A stretch of DNA of 64,000 nucleotides from the NCBI GenBank assembly GCA_029448655.1, contig JACCLO010000015.1, positions 372,001-436,000 of the forward strand. The letters are read 5' to 3'. The notes below the pieces were generated by a model. It ran no database searches. It was not told the origin of the DNA and was given only the letters and a program-made list of their open reading frames with translations. The position numbers and the translations under genes are program-made. Positions 21,933 to 30,498 of this stretch are shown here, one piece after another; the stretch's first letter is position 1; each line of letters starts with the position of its first letter. The stretch is from Wolfiporia cocos (Eukaryota > Basidiomycota > Agaricomycetes > Polyporales > Phaeolaceae).

Positions 21933-23834
21933 ATGACAGTAACCCCAGAAGGACAACTCCCAACTCGAGGAACAGACAGGGCCATCGGGTACGACCTCTA
22001 TGCCTCGAAACCTGAGGAAATCGCCCCAGGAGGATGGAAGGCGGTATCCACAGGAGTCAAGATGAAGATCCCGAAGGGATCCTATGGGAGAATTGCCTCC
22101 CGATCGGGGCTCACTCTCAAACACGGCCTGACAATAGGAGCAGGAGTCATCGACCCAGATTACAGAGGGGAAGTCCAAGTCATCCTGTTTAATCAATCAA
22201 CGACTCCACACCGCATCATCCCCAGAATGCGGATCGCACAAATAATATTTGAACAAGCCATCACCCCCAACATAGTTCAAGTCGAAGAACTAGACGAGAC
22301 CAAACGAGGGGAGAAGGGTTTCGGTTCCACCGACGCCGGAAACCTCCAGGAAAACCCAACTCCCCCTCCGCCGGAAGCAGAGGAGGTCCCCACCTCCGAA
22401 GAAGAATACCAGCTCCTACGCAGATTCATCAAAATGGACAGGAAGTTAGCTGCCCCACGATCAGAAACTAAACACAGATTCAGAAAGAGGGTCGCACGAC
22501 TCTCCCACATTCGAAAGGCAATGACTAGATCCCAAGAGTTTGCGGGAACGACAGGGAAGAATGCTGACGAAACAGTCATCCCTGAACATCTGAAAGACTT
22601 TGCAAAAGTCTTCAGTAAAGCGGCAGCCGCCTCTTTTCCCCCGTCGAGACCCTGGGACCATGCCATTGAACTAAAGCCAGACTTCGTTTCCAGAGATTGC
22701 AAAATCTACTCACTCTCTCTGAAGGAGCAGAAGGCCATGGACGAGTTCCTAATGGAGAACCTAACCAAGGGATTCATTCGACCATCGAAGTCTCCAATGG
22801 CCTCGCCCACATTCTTTGTCCCGAAAAAAGATGGAGGGCTGAGACCTTGCCAGGACTACAGATACCTAAATGAAGGAACGATCAAGAACGTGTATCCACT
22901 ACCTCTGATCTCTGAGCTCATCGAAAAGCTCAAGGGGGCAAAGATCTTCACCAAGATGGACTTACGAGCGGGGTACAATAACGTACGAATAAAAGATGGC
23001 AATCAGTGGAAGGGGGCCTTCAAAACGAACACAGGGCTCTATGAACCCACTGTCATGTTTTTCGGAATGTGCAACTCACCCGCGACATTCCAGTCGATGA
23101 TGAATGAAATACTCAAAGACGAAATAGCTGAAGGATGGGTGATAGTGTACATGGATGACATCCTCATCTTTTCACCCGATCAGAAAGTACACCAAGAACG
23201 AGAGCGACGAATCCTACAAAAGCTCGCTGACAACAAGCTGTTCATCAAACCCGAGAAGTGCACCTTCGGAGTTGACAAAGTGGAGTTTCTGGGATTGGTA
23301 ATTACCCCAGGGAGCATCCAAATGGACCCTGCTAAACTCCAAGGGATCCGGAACTGGCCTGCTCTGAAGAACGTCAAGGGAGTCCGATCTTTCCTAGGCT
23401 TTGCGAACTTCTACCGAAAATTCATCGACCACTATTCCACGCATGCTCGACCCCTCATCGACCTCACAAAGACCGTGACAGGAAGCGGTTTCAAATGGAC
23501 CAATCGAGAAAAGCAAGCTTTCGAGTTCCTGAAGCGCCAGTTCCTAAAAGCCCCCGCCCTGACGCTCCCGGACAAAGAAAAACCCTTCATCCTCGAAACC
23601 GACGCCTCACAGTATGCCCTTGGGGCAGTACTCAAGCAGAAAGATGATGAAGGAAATGAGCAGCCCATAGGCTACCTCTCCCAGTCCCTCACTGCAGCAG
23701 AACGAAACTACGAAATCTACGATCGGGAACTCCTCGGGATCGTCCGCACGCTAGAAGAATGGCGGCACCTTCTCGAAGGGGCACCACACCAGATTCTGAT
23801 CAGAAGCGATCATCAGAACCTTACATATTGGTGA
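21933..23834 (+). CDS. Gypsy dUTPase, reverse transcriptase and start of RNase H
   Basis: Residues 1-130 form a trimeric-type dUTPase with all five motifs: [36 protein letters not shown] and [11 protein letters not shown]. This enzyme turns dUTP into dUMP and would keep uracil out of the cDNA. RT follows from about 22,640 ([61 protein letters not shown] as the catalytic YMDD box, [27 protein letters not shown]). RNase H begins with [14 protein letters not shown] and reaches [10 protein letters not shown] at the TGA 23,832-23,834. The same frame continues after it; the family has arginine at this place. Confidence 0.9.
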   Translation: MTVTPEGQLPTRGTDRAIGYDLYASKPEEIAPGGWKAVSTGVKMKIPKGSYGRIASRSGLTLKHGLTIGAGVIDPDYRGEVQVILFNQSTTPHRIIPRMRIAQIIFEQAITPNIVQVEELDETKRGEKGFGSTDAGNLQENPTPPPPEAEEVPTSEEEYQLLRRFIKMDRKLAAPRSETKHRFRKRVARLSHIRKAMTRSQEFAGTTGKNADETVIPEHLKDFAKVFSKAAAASFPPSRPWDHAIELKPDFVSRDCKIYSLSLKEQKAMDEFLMENLTKGFIRPSKSPMASPTFFVPKKDGGLRPCQDYRYLNEGTIKNVYPLPLISELIEKLKGAKIFTKMDLRAGYNNVRIKDGNQWKGAFKTNTGLYEPTVMFFGMCNSPATFQSMMNEILKDEIAEGWVIVYMDDILIFSPDQKVHQERERRILQKLADNKLFIKPEKCTFGVDKVEFLGLVITPGSIQMDPAKLQGIRNWPALKNVKGVRSFLGFANFYRKFIDHYSTHARPLIDLTKTVTGSGFKWTNREKQAFEFLKRQFLKAPALTLPDKEKPFILETDASQYALGAVLKQKDDEGNEQPIGYLSQSLTAAERNYEIYDRELLGIVRTLEEWRHLLEGAPHQILIRSDHQNLTYW

Positions 23835-23846
23835 AGCGCCCAGAGA

Positions 23847-25416
23847 TTGAATTGGCGACAAGCAAGGTGGCACCTCCTGTTGTCGCAATTCGACATCCGG
23901 TTACAACATGTACCCGGAAAGAAATTAATAATGGCAGACACGCTATCTTGCCTCATGAATCTAGACCACTCAGAAAACGACAACGAAGATATCCTGATGC
24001 TCCCCAATGAACTGTTTGTCCACGCCATCGAAGTCCCGATCATCGATCGGATCAAGATTGCGAAGCCCTTCGATCCGATCGTGGAACAGGCTCTCTGCTC
24101 CCTGGAACAAGGAGAGGCAGCCCCATCGAGGACAGTAATGGAAGACTGGCAGTACAGCAAAGGCGTCCTCTTGTACAAAGGAAAGATGTACGTTCCCAGA
24201 GACCCTACCCTGAGAAGGGATGTCGTTTCTAGATATCACGACCCAATCGCAGCAGGACACCCCGGAATCTGGGGGACGACGCTAAAAGTACAGGAACATT
24301 TCTGGTGGCCTGACCTGCGAAAAACGGTGACAGAATACGTCAAGGGATGTGCTATATGTCAGCAAATGAAATACAACAGGAACCCGACGAAGCCGCCACT
24401 ACAACCGATCCTGACGAAGAAGGATGCCCTCCCCTTTTCACAATGCTCTGTCGATTTCATCACAGATCTGCCCCTTGTAGGGAAATATGATTCAATCATG
24501 GTCATCGTCGATCATGGGTTGTCCAAGGCAATATCGCTAACCCCATGCAGCAAGACCATCACCAGCGAAGGAGCAGCTGACATATTCCATCGGCAAATCT
24601 ACTCTAAGTACGGGCTCCCTCGAAAAATCATATCCGATCGGGGGCCACAATTCGCGACCAAGCTCTTTCAAGGGCTTTGCAAAATACTAGGGATTGAGTC
24701 CGCTCTCAGCACAGCGTTTCACCCACAGACCGACGGGCAAACTGAAAGAATGAATCAACAGGTCGAAGTCTACCTACGCATATATTGCATGAACGACCCA
24801 CGACTCTGGGCAACGCGACTAGCAGACGTAGAATTCGCCCACAACACAAGGAGGATCGAAGGGCGACCGGCCCCTACAGAAGTAATTATGGGGTACATCC
24901 TGAGGGGATTACCAGATGAAGTAAAAGCCACACAGGTACCAGCAGCTGCTGACCGACTAAAAGCCGCACAAGAAGCCAGAAAGAAAGCGCTTGCGGCTCA
25001 CGAGTTAGCACAAAAGCGGATGGCCGGGAGGACCCTGCGAGACCTTCCTCATTTTGACAAAGGGGACAAGGTCTGGCTCAATGCAAAGAACCTCCACCTC
25101 CCATACGAATCACGAAAGCTCGCCCCCAAGAGAGAAGGACCATTCACTATCTCCGAGAAGCTTGGGAACGTAACTTACAAACTAGCTTTACCACCCCGAT
25201 GGAAGGTGCACCCGGTCTTCCATGCAGCCCTATTGAAACCGTTCAATGAAACCAGGGTGCATGGGCCCAATCACACAAAGCCACCCCCGGAGCTAGTAGA
25301 CAGCGAAGCAGAATACGAAGTCAAAGCCATATTGAACCAACGACAATACCGAGGGAAGAAACAGTATCTCGTCCACTGGAGGGGCTACCCATCAGCAGAC
25401 GACTCTTGGGAAAGTG
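23847..25416 (+). CDS. Gypsy RNase H end, integrase and first part of chromodomain
   Basis: Starts with the conserved RNase H tail (RQARWHLLLSQFDIRLQHVP). An integrase zinc-binding region follows (HDPIAAGHPGIWG and CAICQQMK), then the DDE core (VDFITDLP, IISDRGPQF, HPQTDGQTERMNQ) and the C-terminal GKVWLN-type fold (DKGDKVWLNAKNLHL, WKVHPVFHAALLKPF). The chromodomain starts near 25,310 (YEVKAILNQRQYRGKKQYLV, HWRGYPSADDSWES) and is cut at 25,417 by the small LTR element. It resumes at 27,347 with EASLKNSPDALKEF. Chromodomains steer such elements to marked chromatin. Several arginine codons appear changed to Trp or Cys (for example ADTLSCL), again C-to-T at CpG. Confidence 0.88.
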
Positions 25417-25979
25417 TGTCACGGATGTGCCCAGGGGGGCCACTGTACTTCCCTCGCTATAGGTTCCATATGCGGCGCTAGGCGTACGCCGCGTCTCTGG
25501 TCCTCAGCCACCTCCTCGTGCGTCTCTCTAGCTTGTTGGTCACCTGACTGTTAGGTTAGCGCTGTAGGGTAGCGCGCGCCTCAGGTATCTCACGTTACGG
25601 TCACACTAGTTACAATGGTCACTGTAGTTACATGTATCATGTGCCCTCTTAGTTACGGCGCACAGGCCACTACTTTAGGGCGGCCATTACTGGCCAACTC
25701 ACCATGTATAAGTACGACGGATGAGGACTTACATCCTCATCCTTGAGATTCTCGTCAATGCACTAAAAGTGCCTCTCTTATCATCTGTCTGCGCGTGCTC
25801 TGGCCCGAGGGCCCCTCTTGTCTTGCTCGACTGTGTGATGCCTCTCTACGTCGCCTCTAGGAGTCCCTCCTTAGGGTACAGCCGACAAGGTCACCGCTGG
25901 CGCAGCGTCGCACACGTCTTGTAGGGCGTTAGGGAGTCCCCCTGATGCCAGGGTCGCACAGACTGGTAAGTCTGTGACA
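25417..25979 (+). repeat. 5' LTR of the TRIM/LARD-like element
   Basis: 563 bp. TATA-like CATGTATAAG near 25,703 is followed by the hairpin GATGAGGA...TCCTCATC and GATTCTCG. A diverged relative in minus orientation is the solo LTR at 53,645-54,238. Confidence 0.9.
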
Positions 25980-26778
25980 TAATCTCAAGGATATCTTACC
26001 TCCCCTCCGGCGCGAACTGCGTTGGGGCCGAGGGTTCTCCACGTACAGGGTGCCATGGCAACGTGGCGGGGCAGCCTCTGGTAGAAGCGCCAGAGGTCCG
26101 TAGTTTTACGAGCCCCCACGAAGCGTTACACCAGGCGAAGTACCCGTGCGGAGTGAGCAAGCAAGTCCGCCCCCTTTCGAACGCAAGGTAGAAGGGGTCA
26201 ACCGACGTAAGCCCCGTTTGAGGACCCGCCGCCGTCACCCCTGAAAAGGGAATGTACGCGCGTGTGGAGGTCTAGGGCAGTCTGGCCAGTTACCTCTGGG
26301 TGGCAGGCACTAGTACAAGATCTCATGACCAGTGGGTATGCGAAGGAACCCGCAAGGGTCTCCAACCCCACACCGACGGTCTCGAAGGATAGACAACAAC
26401 ATCTACAACCAACTACCATACTCGACTGAGCCAACCACATAGCCGGAGGTCGGCGCGTCACGCGGAGTCAAGTCGGCGTACACTAGGAATGGGGGATGCC
26501 CTATCCCACGTAGCCTCTGCGCTCACCGCTAGCCCCGTCTCACTCGCTCACGTCAGGCATGTAAGGGAAACAGGGAATGGTCACTCCGTTTCATCCCGAT
26601 GCTCCCCTGAAGGCGACGCTCACTTCACTCCTCCACTGGCGGACGGTCCGTGCACATGGACGCTCCCTATCCTACGTCGTAAGGAATAGGCCGTGTGTTA
26701 AACAAGCAACCAAGGATGCGAGGGTCGTAGGATATAAGGTAGAACGTTAGGGACAACGTTTTTTAGGAGGGGGGGTAA

Positions 26779-27341
26779 TGTCACGGATGTGCCCAGGGGG
26801 GCCACTGTACTTCCCTCGCTATAGGTTCCATATGCGGCGCTAGGCGTACGCCGCGTCTCTGGTCCTCAGCCACCTCCTCGTGCGTCTCTCTAGCTTGTTG
26901 GTCACCTGACTGTTAGGTTAGCGCTGTAGGGTAGCGCGCGCCTCAGGTATCTCACATTACGGTCACACTAGTTACAATGGTCACTGTAGTTACATGTATC
27001 ATGTGCCCTCTTAGTTACGGCGCACAGGCCACTACTTTAGGGTGGCCATTACTGGCCAACTCACCATGTATAAGTACGACGGATGAGGACTTACATCCTC
27101 ATCCTTGAGATTCTCGTCAATGCACTAAAAGTGCCTCTCTTATCATCTGTCTGCGCGTGCTCTGGCCCGAGGGCCCCTCTTGTCTTGCTCGACTGTGTGA
27201 TGCCTCTCTACGTCGCCTCTAGGAGTCCCTACTTAGGGTACAGCCGACAAGGTCACCGCTGGCGCGGCGTCGCACACGTCTTGTAGGGCGTTAGGGAGTC
27301 CCCCTGATGCCAGGGTCGCACAGACTGGTAAGTCTGTGACA
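26779..27341 (+). repeat. 3' LTR of the TRIM/LARD-like element
   Basis: 563 bp, differing from the 5' copy at four sites that I can see; three of these are CpG transitions. Confidence 0.9.
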
Positions 27342-27437
27342 AAGTGAAGCCAGCCTGAAGAACTCCCCTGATGCTCTCAAGGAGTTTAAAAGCAAGAGGC
27401 CAAAGACGAGAGCACAACAGGTCGAGGAAGTAGCAAC

Positions 27438-28520
27438 ATGTCGACGCCTCTCCCTACTCCAGCCCAGTCCGGATGTGCCACTGCCCCCACGATGCGACGC
27501 TCCCTGTCGATCAGGATGGGATACCAAACAGGCAGGTCCTACGGCTGTTCAGAGGAGTCCCACATCCGCACCAGACACGCGCTCACCTGGCACAGGTCCG
27601 ACATCCCCCCAGGGGGACAGGCGACCCCCTGGACCGATAGATTTGAACTCGTACAGGAACTCACGGATATCTTCGACCAGTACCAAGACATCATGGAGAG
27701 AATCGTCCAACTCGAACAGACGGCACTACTCCAGCGGCGGAGACTCGGGAGGTGCATCAGTCAGTGAATCAACCACCTCAGGGCCTCAACCCCCACGCGC
27801 ATCCGATGGGCCTTCACCGAGGTCGAAGAGGGCCCACCCTGTCTCCCGAGAACACGAAGCCCTGTCCCAGCCATGCCCTCCTGGTTACTCGACGACAGCA
27901 AACTGGATTGAATCGCAGAACCATTCGATTTTATGGAACACCGTCATGTGGTATCTCACGACACTACCGTACCGCCTGCCCCCGCAGGACCTCAATCTCG
28001 AGAACCAACACGCCCTCCTTCGCATCCACAAGATGATGAATGACGCCCAGTTTGAGAGGGGCCGAGCGATGATAGGCCTCCCCCCTCGCCGACTGCTGCA
28101 ATTCCTGGCCACAGAACTAGTAACCGATCTCCATCAGTTGAGAGCATCACCTGAGAGGAATGGGAGCGGGGGAGGGAAGAGAGAGACGGGTGGAATGGAC
28201 CAACCTACGAGTTGCCCCGCTGGCTCCGGCAACGCCTCTGGACCGCCCACCACCGACAGCGGTACGAATCAGGCAAGTACCTCCATGACGTCCCCTCAGC
28301 GCATTCCCCTCCTCGTCCCTCAGCCAAAGAACCCTGCTGCCATTGCAGCAGTCCTTGGCACTGGGTCCTTGACTGCCCCGATTATCGATGCCCCAGTTGC
28401 AGAGTCACACAGCCTGGACATCGACTTGGAGAGTGCCTTCCCTATCAGGTATGGATCCCCCCAGCGACGCCTCCTCTCCCCGATGCTGGATATAACGACC
28501 CTGACCTGGAGGCCCTCTGA
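27438..28520 (+). pseudogene. Additional 3' ORF of the gypsy element with CCHC knuckles
   Basis: A separate coding sequence lies between the chromodomain and the 3' LTR, starting at an ATG (MSTPLPTPAQSG) that overlaps the end of pol in the -1 frame. Its parts lie in frames that shift near 27,750 and again near 28,170: 27,438-27,767 (FELVQELTDIFDQYQDIMER helix), then NWIESQNHSILWNTVMWYL, LLRIHKMMNDAQFERGRAMI and LPPRRLLQFLA, then ELPRWLRQRLWTAHHRQRY and twin cysteine-histidine motifs CCHCSSPWHWVLDC and CPSCRVTQPGHRLGEC. It looks like a nucleic-acid-binding accessory protein with a helical core. It is not an envelope: no signal peptide or membrane span is seen. I cannot give it a function. Confidence 0.65.
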
Positions 28521-28575
28521 GTGGCCGTGAAGCTTGGATTTCATCGAGGGCGATGAAGGCTTAAGGGGGGGGTGA

Positions 28576-29154
28576 TGTTACGATTTTACCCAGGTACATT
28601 CAGATAATCATCTTGACGCCTCACTGTGAATGAGGACTTAGCGTTCAACCGCTATGTCGCGCGCCCTTATTTCTAGGGACCTCTGTCCAACCAGGGACCC
28701 TGTTTCATGTATAACAGCCCTATGCCCAGTCGCCGTGTTCGTATCATGTTCTAGCTGATATCCTGTGTCTAACCACAGGAGTTCTATGTTTCATCCCTTG
28801 TTGCGCTCAACCGCAACGCTTCTCATTTATTACTTACATCGTTAGCTCAACGGACTTAATAGTAGCAGTACCACGGACACTATGACCCCGATTTATGGAG
28901 CGTAGTATATAACCTGATGTATATACCGGTCGAGTTCCTCAGCTCGACCTTGTTGAATTACAAGGATCTTATACTTGTTCTCAAAGGCTTACAGCCTGCA
29001 GCTTGTATATCGACGCTCCAAGCCTGACGAGTAGTGCACTACTCAATATGCTGAGTAACTCAACTTAGTTGCTTGGCGTCGAAGGGATATTCCAATCCCT
29101 CGAAATAAACTTGACTTAGTTATTTTGCGACTAACGGATATTCAATCCGTAACA
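28576..29154 (+). repeat. 3' LTR of the gypsy element
   Basis: 579 bp; differs from the 5' LTR at two sites, both C/T at a CpG near the 3' end. Confidence 0.93.
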
Positions 29155-30441
29155 AGTTATCCATAGCTTACTGCAACAATACTATAGCAAAGATGGCAAG
29201 AATATGATTGTAATTTATGCTTATCCACCAGCAGTTGCCAAGAATATGTTAATGCTAAGTGGTTCAAGGTTCAGTCTGGTTCGAACCTGGTTCAAGGGTA
29301 CCCCTGAACCAAGAACCAAACCCTGACATCCTACCCTGAACCGGACCTGGACTGAACCTGAACCTAGGTTCAGTTCTGGCGGTTCAGGTTCTGAACCTTG
29401 GTTCTGAACTGAACTTCGGCAACACTACACACCAGCCGATTGGGCCTCAGACGCAAGGCAGGCATCTACGATGCCGAACTCCTCGCCCTTGCAGCCGCAG
29501 CATTTGCCCTACCCGCCCTCCTTGCCCGCCATCCTGCAGTGCGCACCGTCTACTTCCTCGCAGATAACCAAGCTGCCCTTTGGGCAGCACCAGACACCAC
29601 AGACCACCCAGGACAGACCTTGTCCATCCTCTTCAGGAAGCACCTCGATGAAGCCCTCCGATTGCACGTGGGACTCTCTATCCACCTACAGTGGTGCCCA
29701 AGCCACTGCGGCATCCAGGGGAATGAGCACACAGACGCCCTGGCAAAGCAAGCGGTGATACGCCGCTCAATTATCCTGCCTTCCCTATCCTGGCTCTGAG
29801 AACACAGCCGAGCAAAAGCGCTACGGCGCTGGAGAACAGACTGGGCAGACCGCCCACATATGAATGCAGCGGGCGTCACCCTGACCGACCCCCCATCAAT
29901 CTGCCTCTCCCGCTTCCACTGGACCTACACAGGGCCCCACCATGTGCACACCCGCATCGTCCAGCTCAGCCTTGGCCACGGCCACTTCGGGGACTACTAC
30001 TGCCACTTCATCCCTTCCGAGCCCCTTCACTGCCAGTGTGACGGAGCAACCCTGCAGACGTGAGAACATATCCTCCTCGACTGCCCCCAGCACGCTGATG
30101 CACGCCATCACCTGCATGCTGCCTCCCGATCGTTGAACATCCGCGTCCTTCTGTCCACGCCGAAGGTCCTCAACGCCGTCGCGCTGTTCCTCAAAGCTAC
30201 TACGGTGTTCGCGAAATCTGCAGCCCCCCCTACCGTTGTTGTCGACCCAGGGTAAGTCCCACATATGGACCTACCCAAATCCCTCTAGATACCATCCCCT
30301 TCACACCCACTTACACATGGTCTACCGAACTCATTCCCCCTCTCCGTCCCGCCCGTAAAACCTCGCCCTTCCACACACAGATGCCGCATTTAGTCATAGT
30401 TACTTGACGCGGGATATAAATGTATACAAAAAAAAAAAAAA

Positions 30442-30456
30442 GACGCACACACGTGA
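30442..30456. repeat. LINE target-site duplication, 3' copy
   Basis: GACGCACACACGTGA follows the A-run directly; partner at 12,429-12,443. Confidence 0.8.
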
Positions 30457-30498
30457 TCTCTTTGGATGCGCGTGCTGTCTCGCAGCACTAAATACGCC

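Larger units (their letters stand above)
25417..27341 (+). mobile_element. Small non-coding LTR retrotransposon (TRIM/LARD-like) in the gypsy chromodomain
   Basis: Two 563 bp LTRs (25,417-25,979 and 26,779-27,341; TGTCACGGA...TCTGTGACA) with four visible differences flank a 799 bp internal region. Exact 5 bp AAGTG lies on both sides (25,412-25,416; 27,342-27,346). A purine tract (AGGAGGGGGGGTAA) precedes the 3' LTR. The internal part has no gag or pol motif in any frame, so proteins must come from another element. The insertion splits the chromodomain codon series after WES. Confidence 0.93.
19157..29154 (+). mobile_element. Ty3/gypsy LTR retrotransposon with dUTPase and extra 3' ORF
   Basis: Two 579 bp LTRs (TGTTACG...CGTAACA) differing at two sites, flanked by exact 5 bp AGTTA (19,152-19,156; 29,155-29,159). 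Order: gag, protease, dUTPase, RT, RNase H, integrase, chromodomain, additional CCHC ORF. A purine tract (AAGGGGGGGGTGA, ending 28,575) precedes the 3' LTR. The element sits inside hAT-1 and is itself interrupted by a small LTR element at 25,417-27,341. It has in-frame TGA codons at 21,058, 21,894 and 23,832. Confidence 0.93.
17654..29428. mobile_element. hAT-type DNA transposon (hAT-1) carrying a gypsy element
   Basis: Terminal inverted repeats TAGTGTTGCCGAAGTTC and GAACTTCGGCAACACTA, each followed inwards by an array of GGTTCA/TGAACC-type hexamers (17,670-17,810 and 29,260-29,420). The 8 bp flanks TGCACCAG (17,646-17,653) and CACACCAG (29,429-29,436) match at six positions. Removing the insert and one flank restores the LINE RNase H frame. 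Without the gypsy element the transposon is about 1.77 kb. Its body (17,820-19,150) shows only weak minus-strand protein-like pieces, so it is non-autonomous or decayed. Confidence 0.85.
14052..30255 (+). pseudogene. LINE ORF2: endonuclease, reverse transcriptase, RNase H (interrupted)
   Basis: Coding parts are 14,052-16,990, 17,477-17,653 and 29,437-30,255. The APE endonuclease lies at 14,052-14,830 (LQLNIARSNRR, FQEPWWD, VVAGDFNLHHPAW, DSDHAAI). The RT lies near 15,400-16,400 (KPKKADYTAAKSYRPIALM, GIPQGSPVSPILSTIY, AYVDDMGLV as the catalytic YxDD box). RNase H begins TLFFFTDGSQRR at 17,550, breaks at the hAT insertion, and resumes with GIYDAELLALAAAA, LADNQAALWA and WCPSHCGIQGNEHTDALA. A C-terminal HCQCD...EHILLDCP motif ends it. 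In-frame TGA codons at 15,141-15,143, 29,797-29,799 and 30,061-30,063 replace arginine. Across both insertions the frame is kept once one target-site copy and the insert are ignored. Confidence 0.88.
12444..30441 (+). mobile_element. Tad1-like LINE (non-LTR retrotransposon), with nested insertions
   Basis: The element runs from the base before the ORF1 ATG to an A-run of about 14 at 30,428-30,441, and is bounded by a 15 bp target-site duplication. Without the solo LTR (16,991-17,471) and the hAT composite (17,654-29,428) it is about 5.7 kb. It encodes a CCHC ORF1, then ORF2 with an APE-type endonuclease, RT, RNase H and a C-terminal cysteine-histidine tail. The RNase H domain agrees with the fungal Tad1 group. 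ORF2 has three in-frame TGA codons (15,141; 29,797; 30,061), all where arginine is expected, so this copy is dead. Confidence 0.9.

Noticed and set aside
27475..28530. Envelope gene of an errantivirus-like element
   Set aside because: No signal peptide, fusion peptide or membrane anchor; instead CCHC knuckles.
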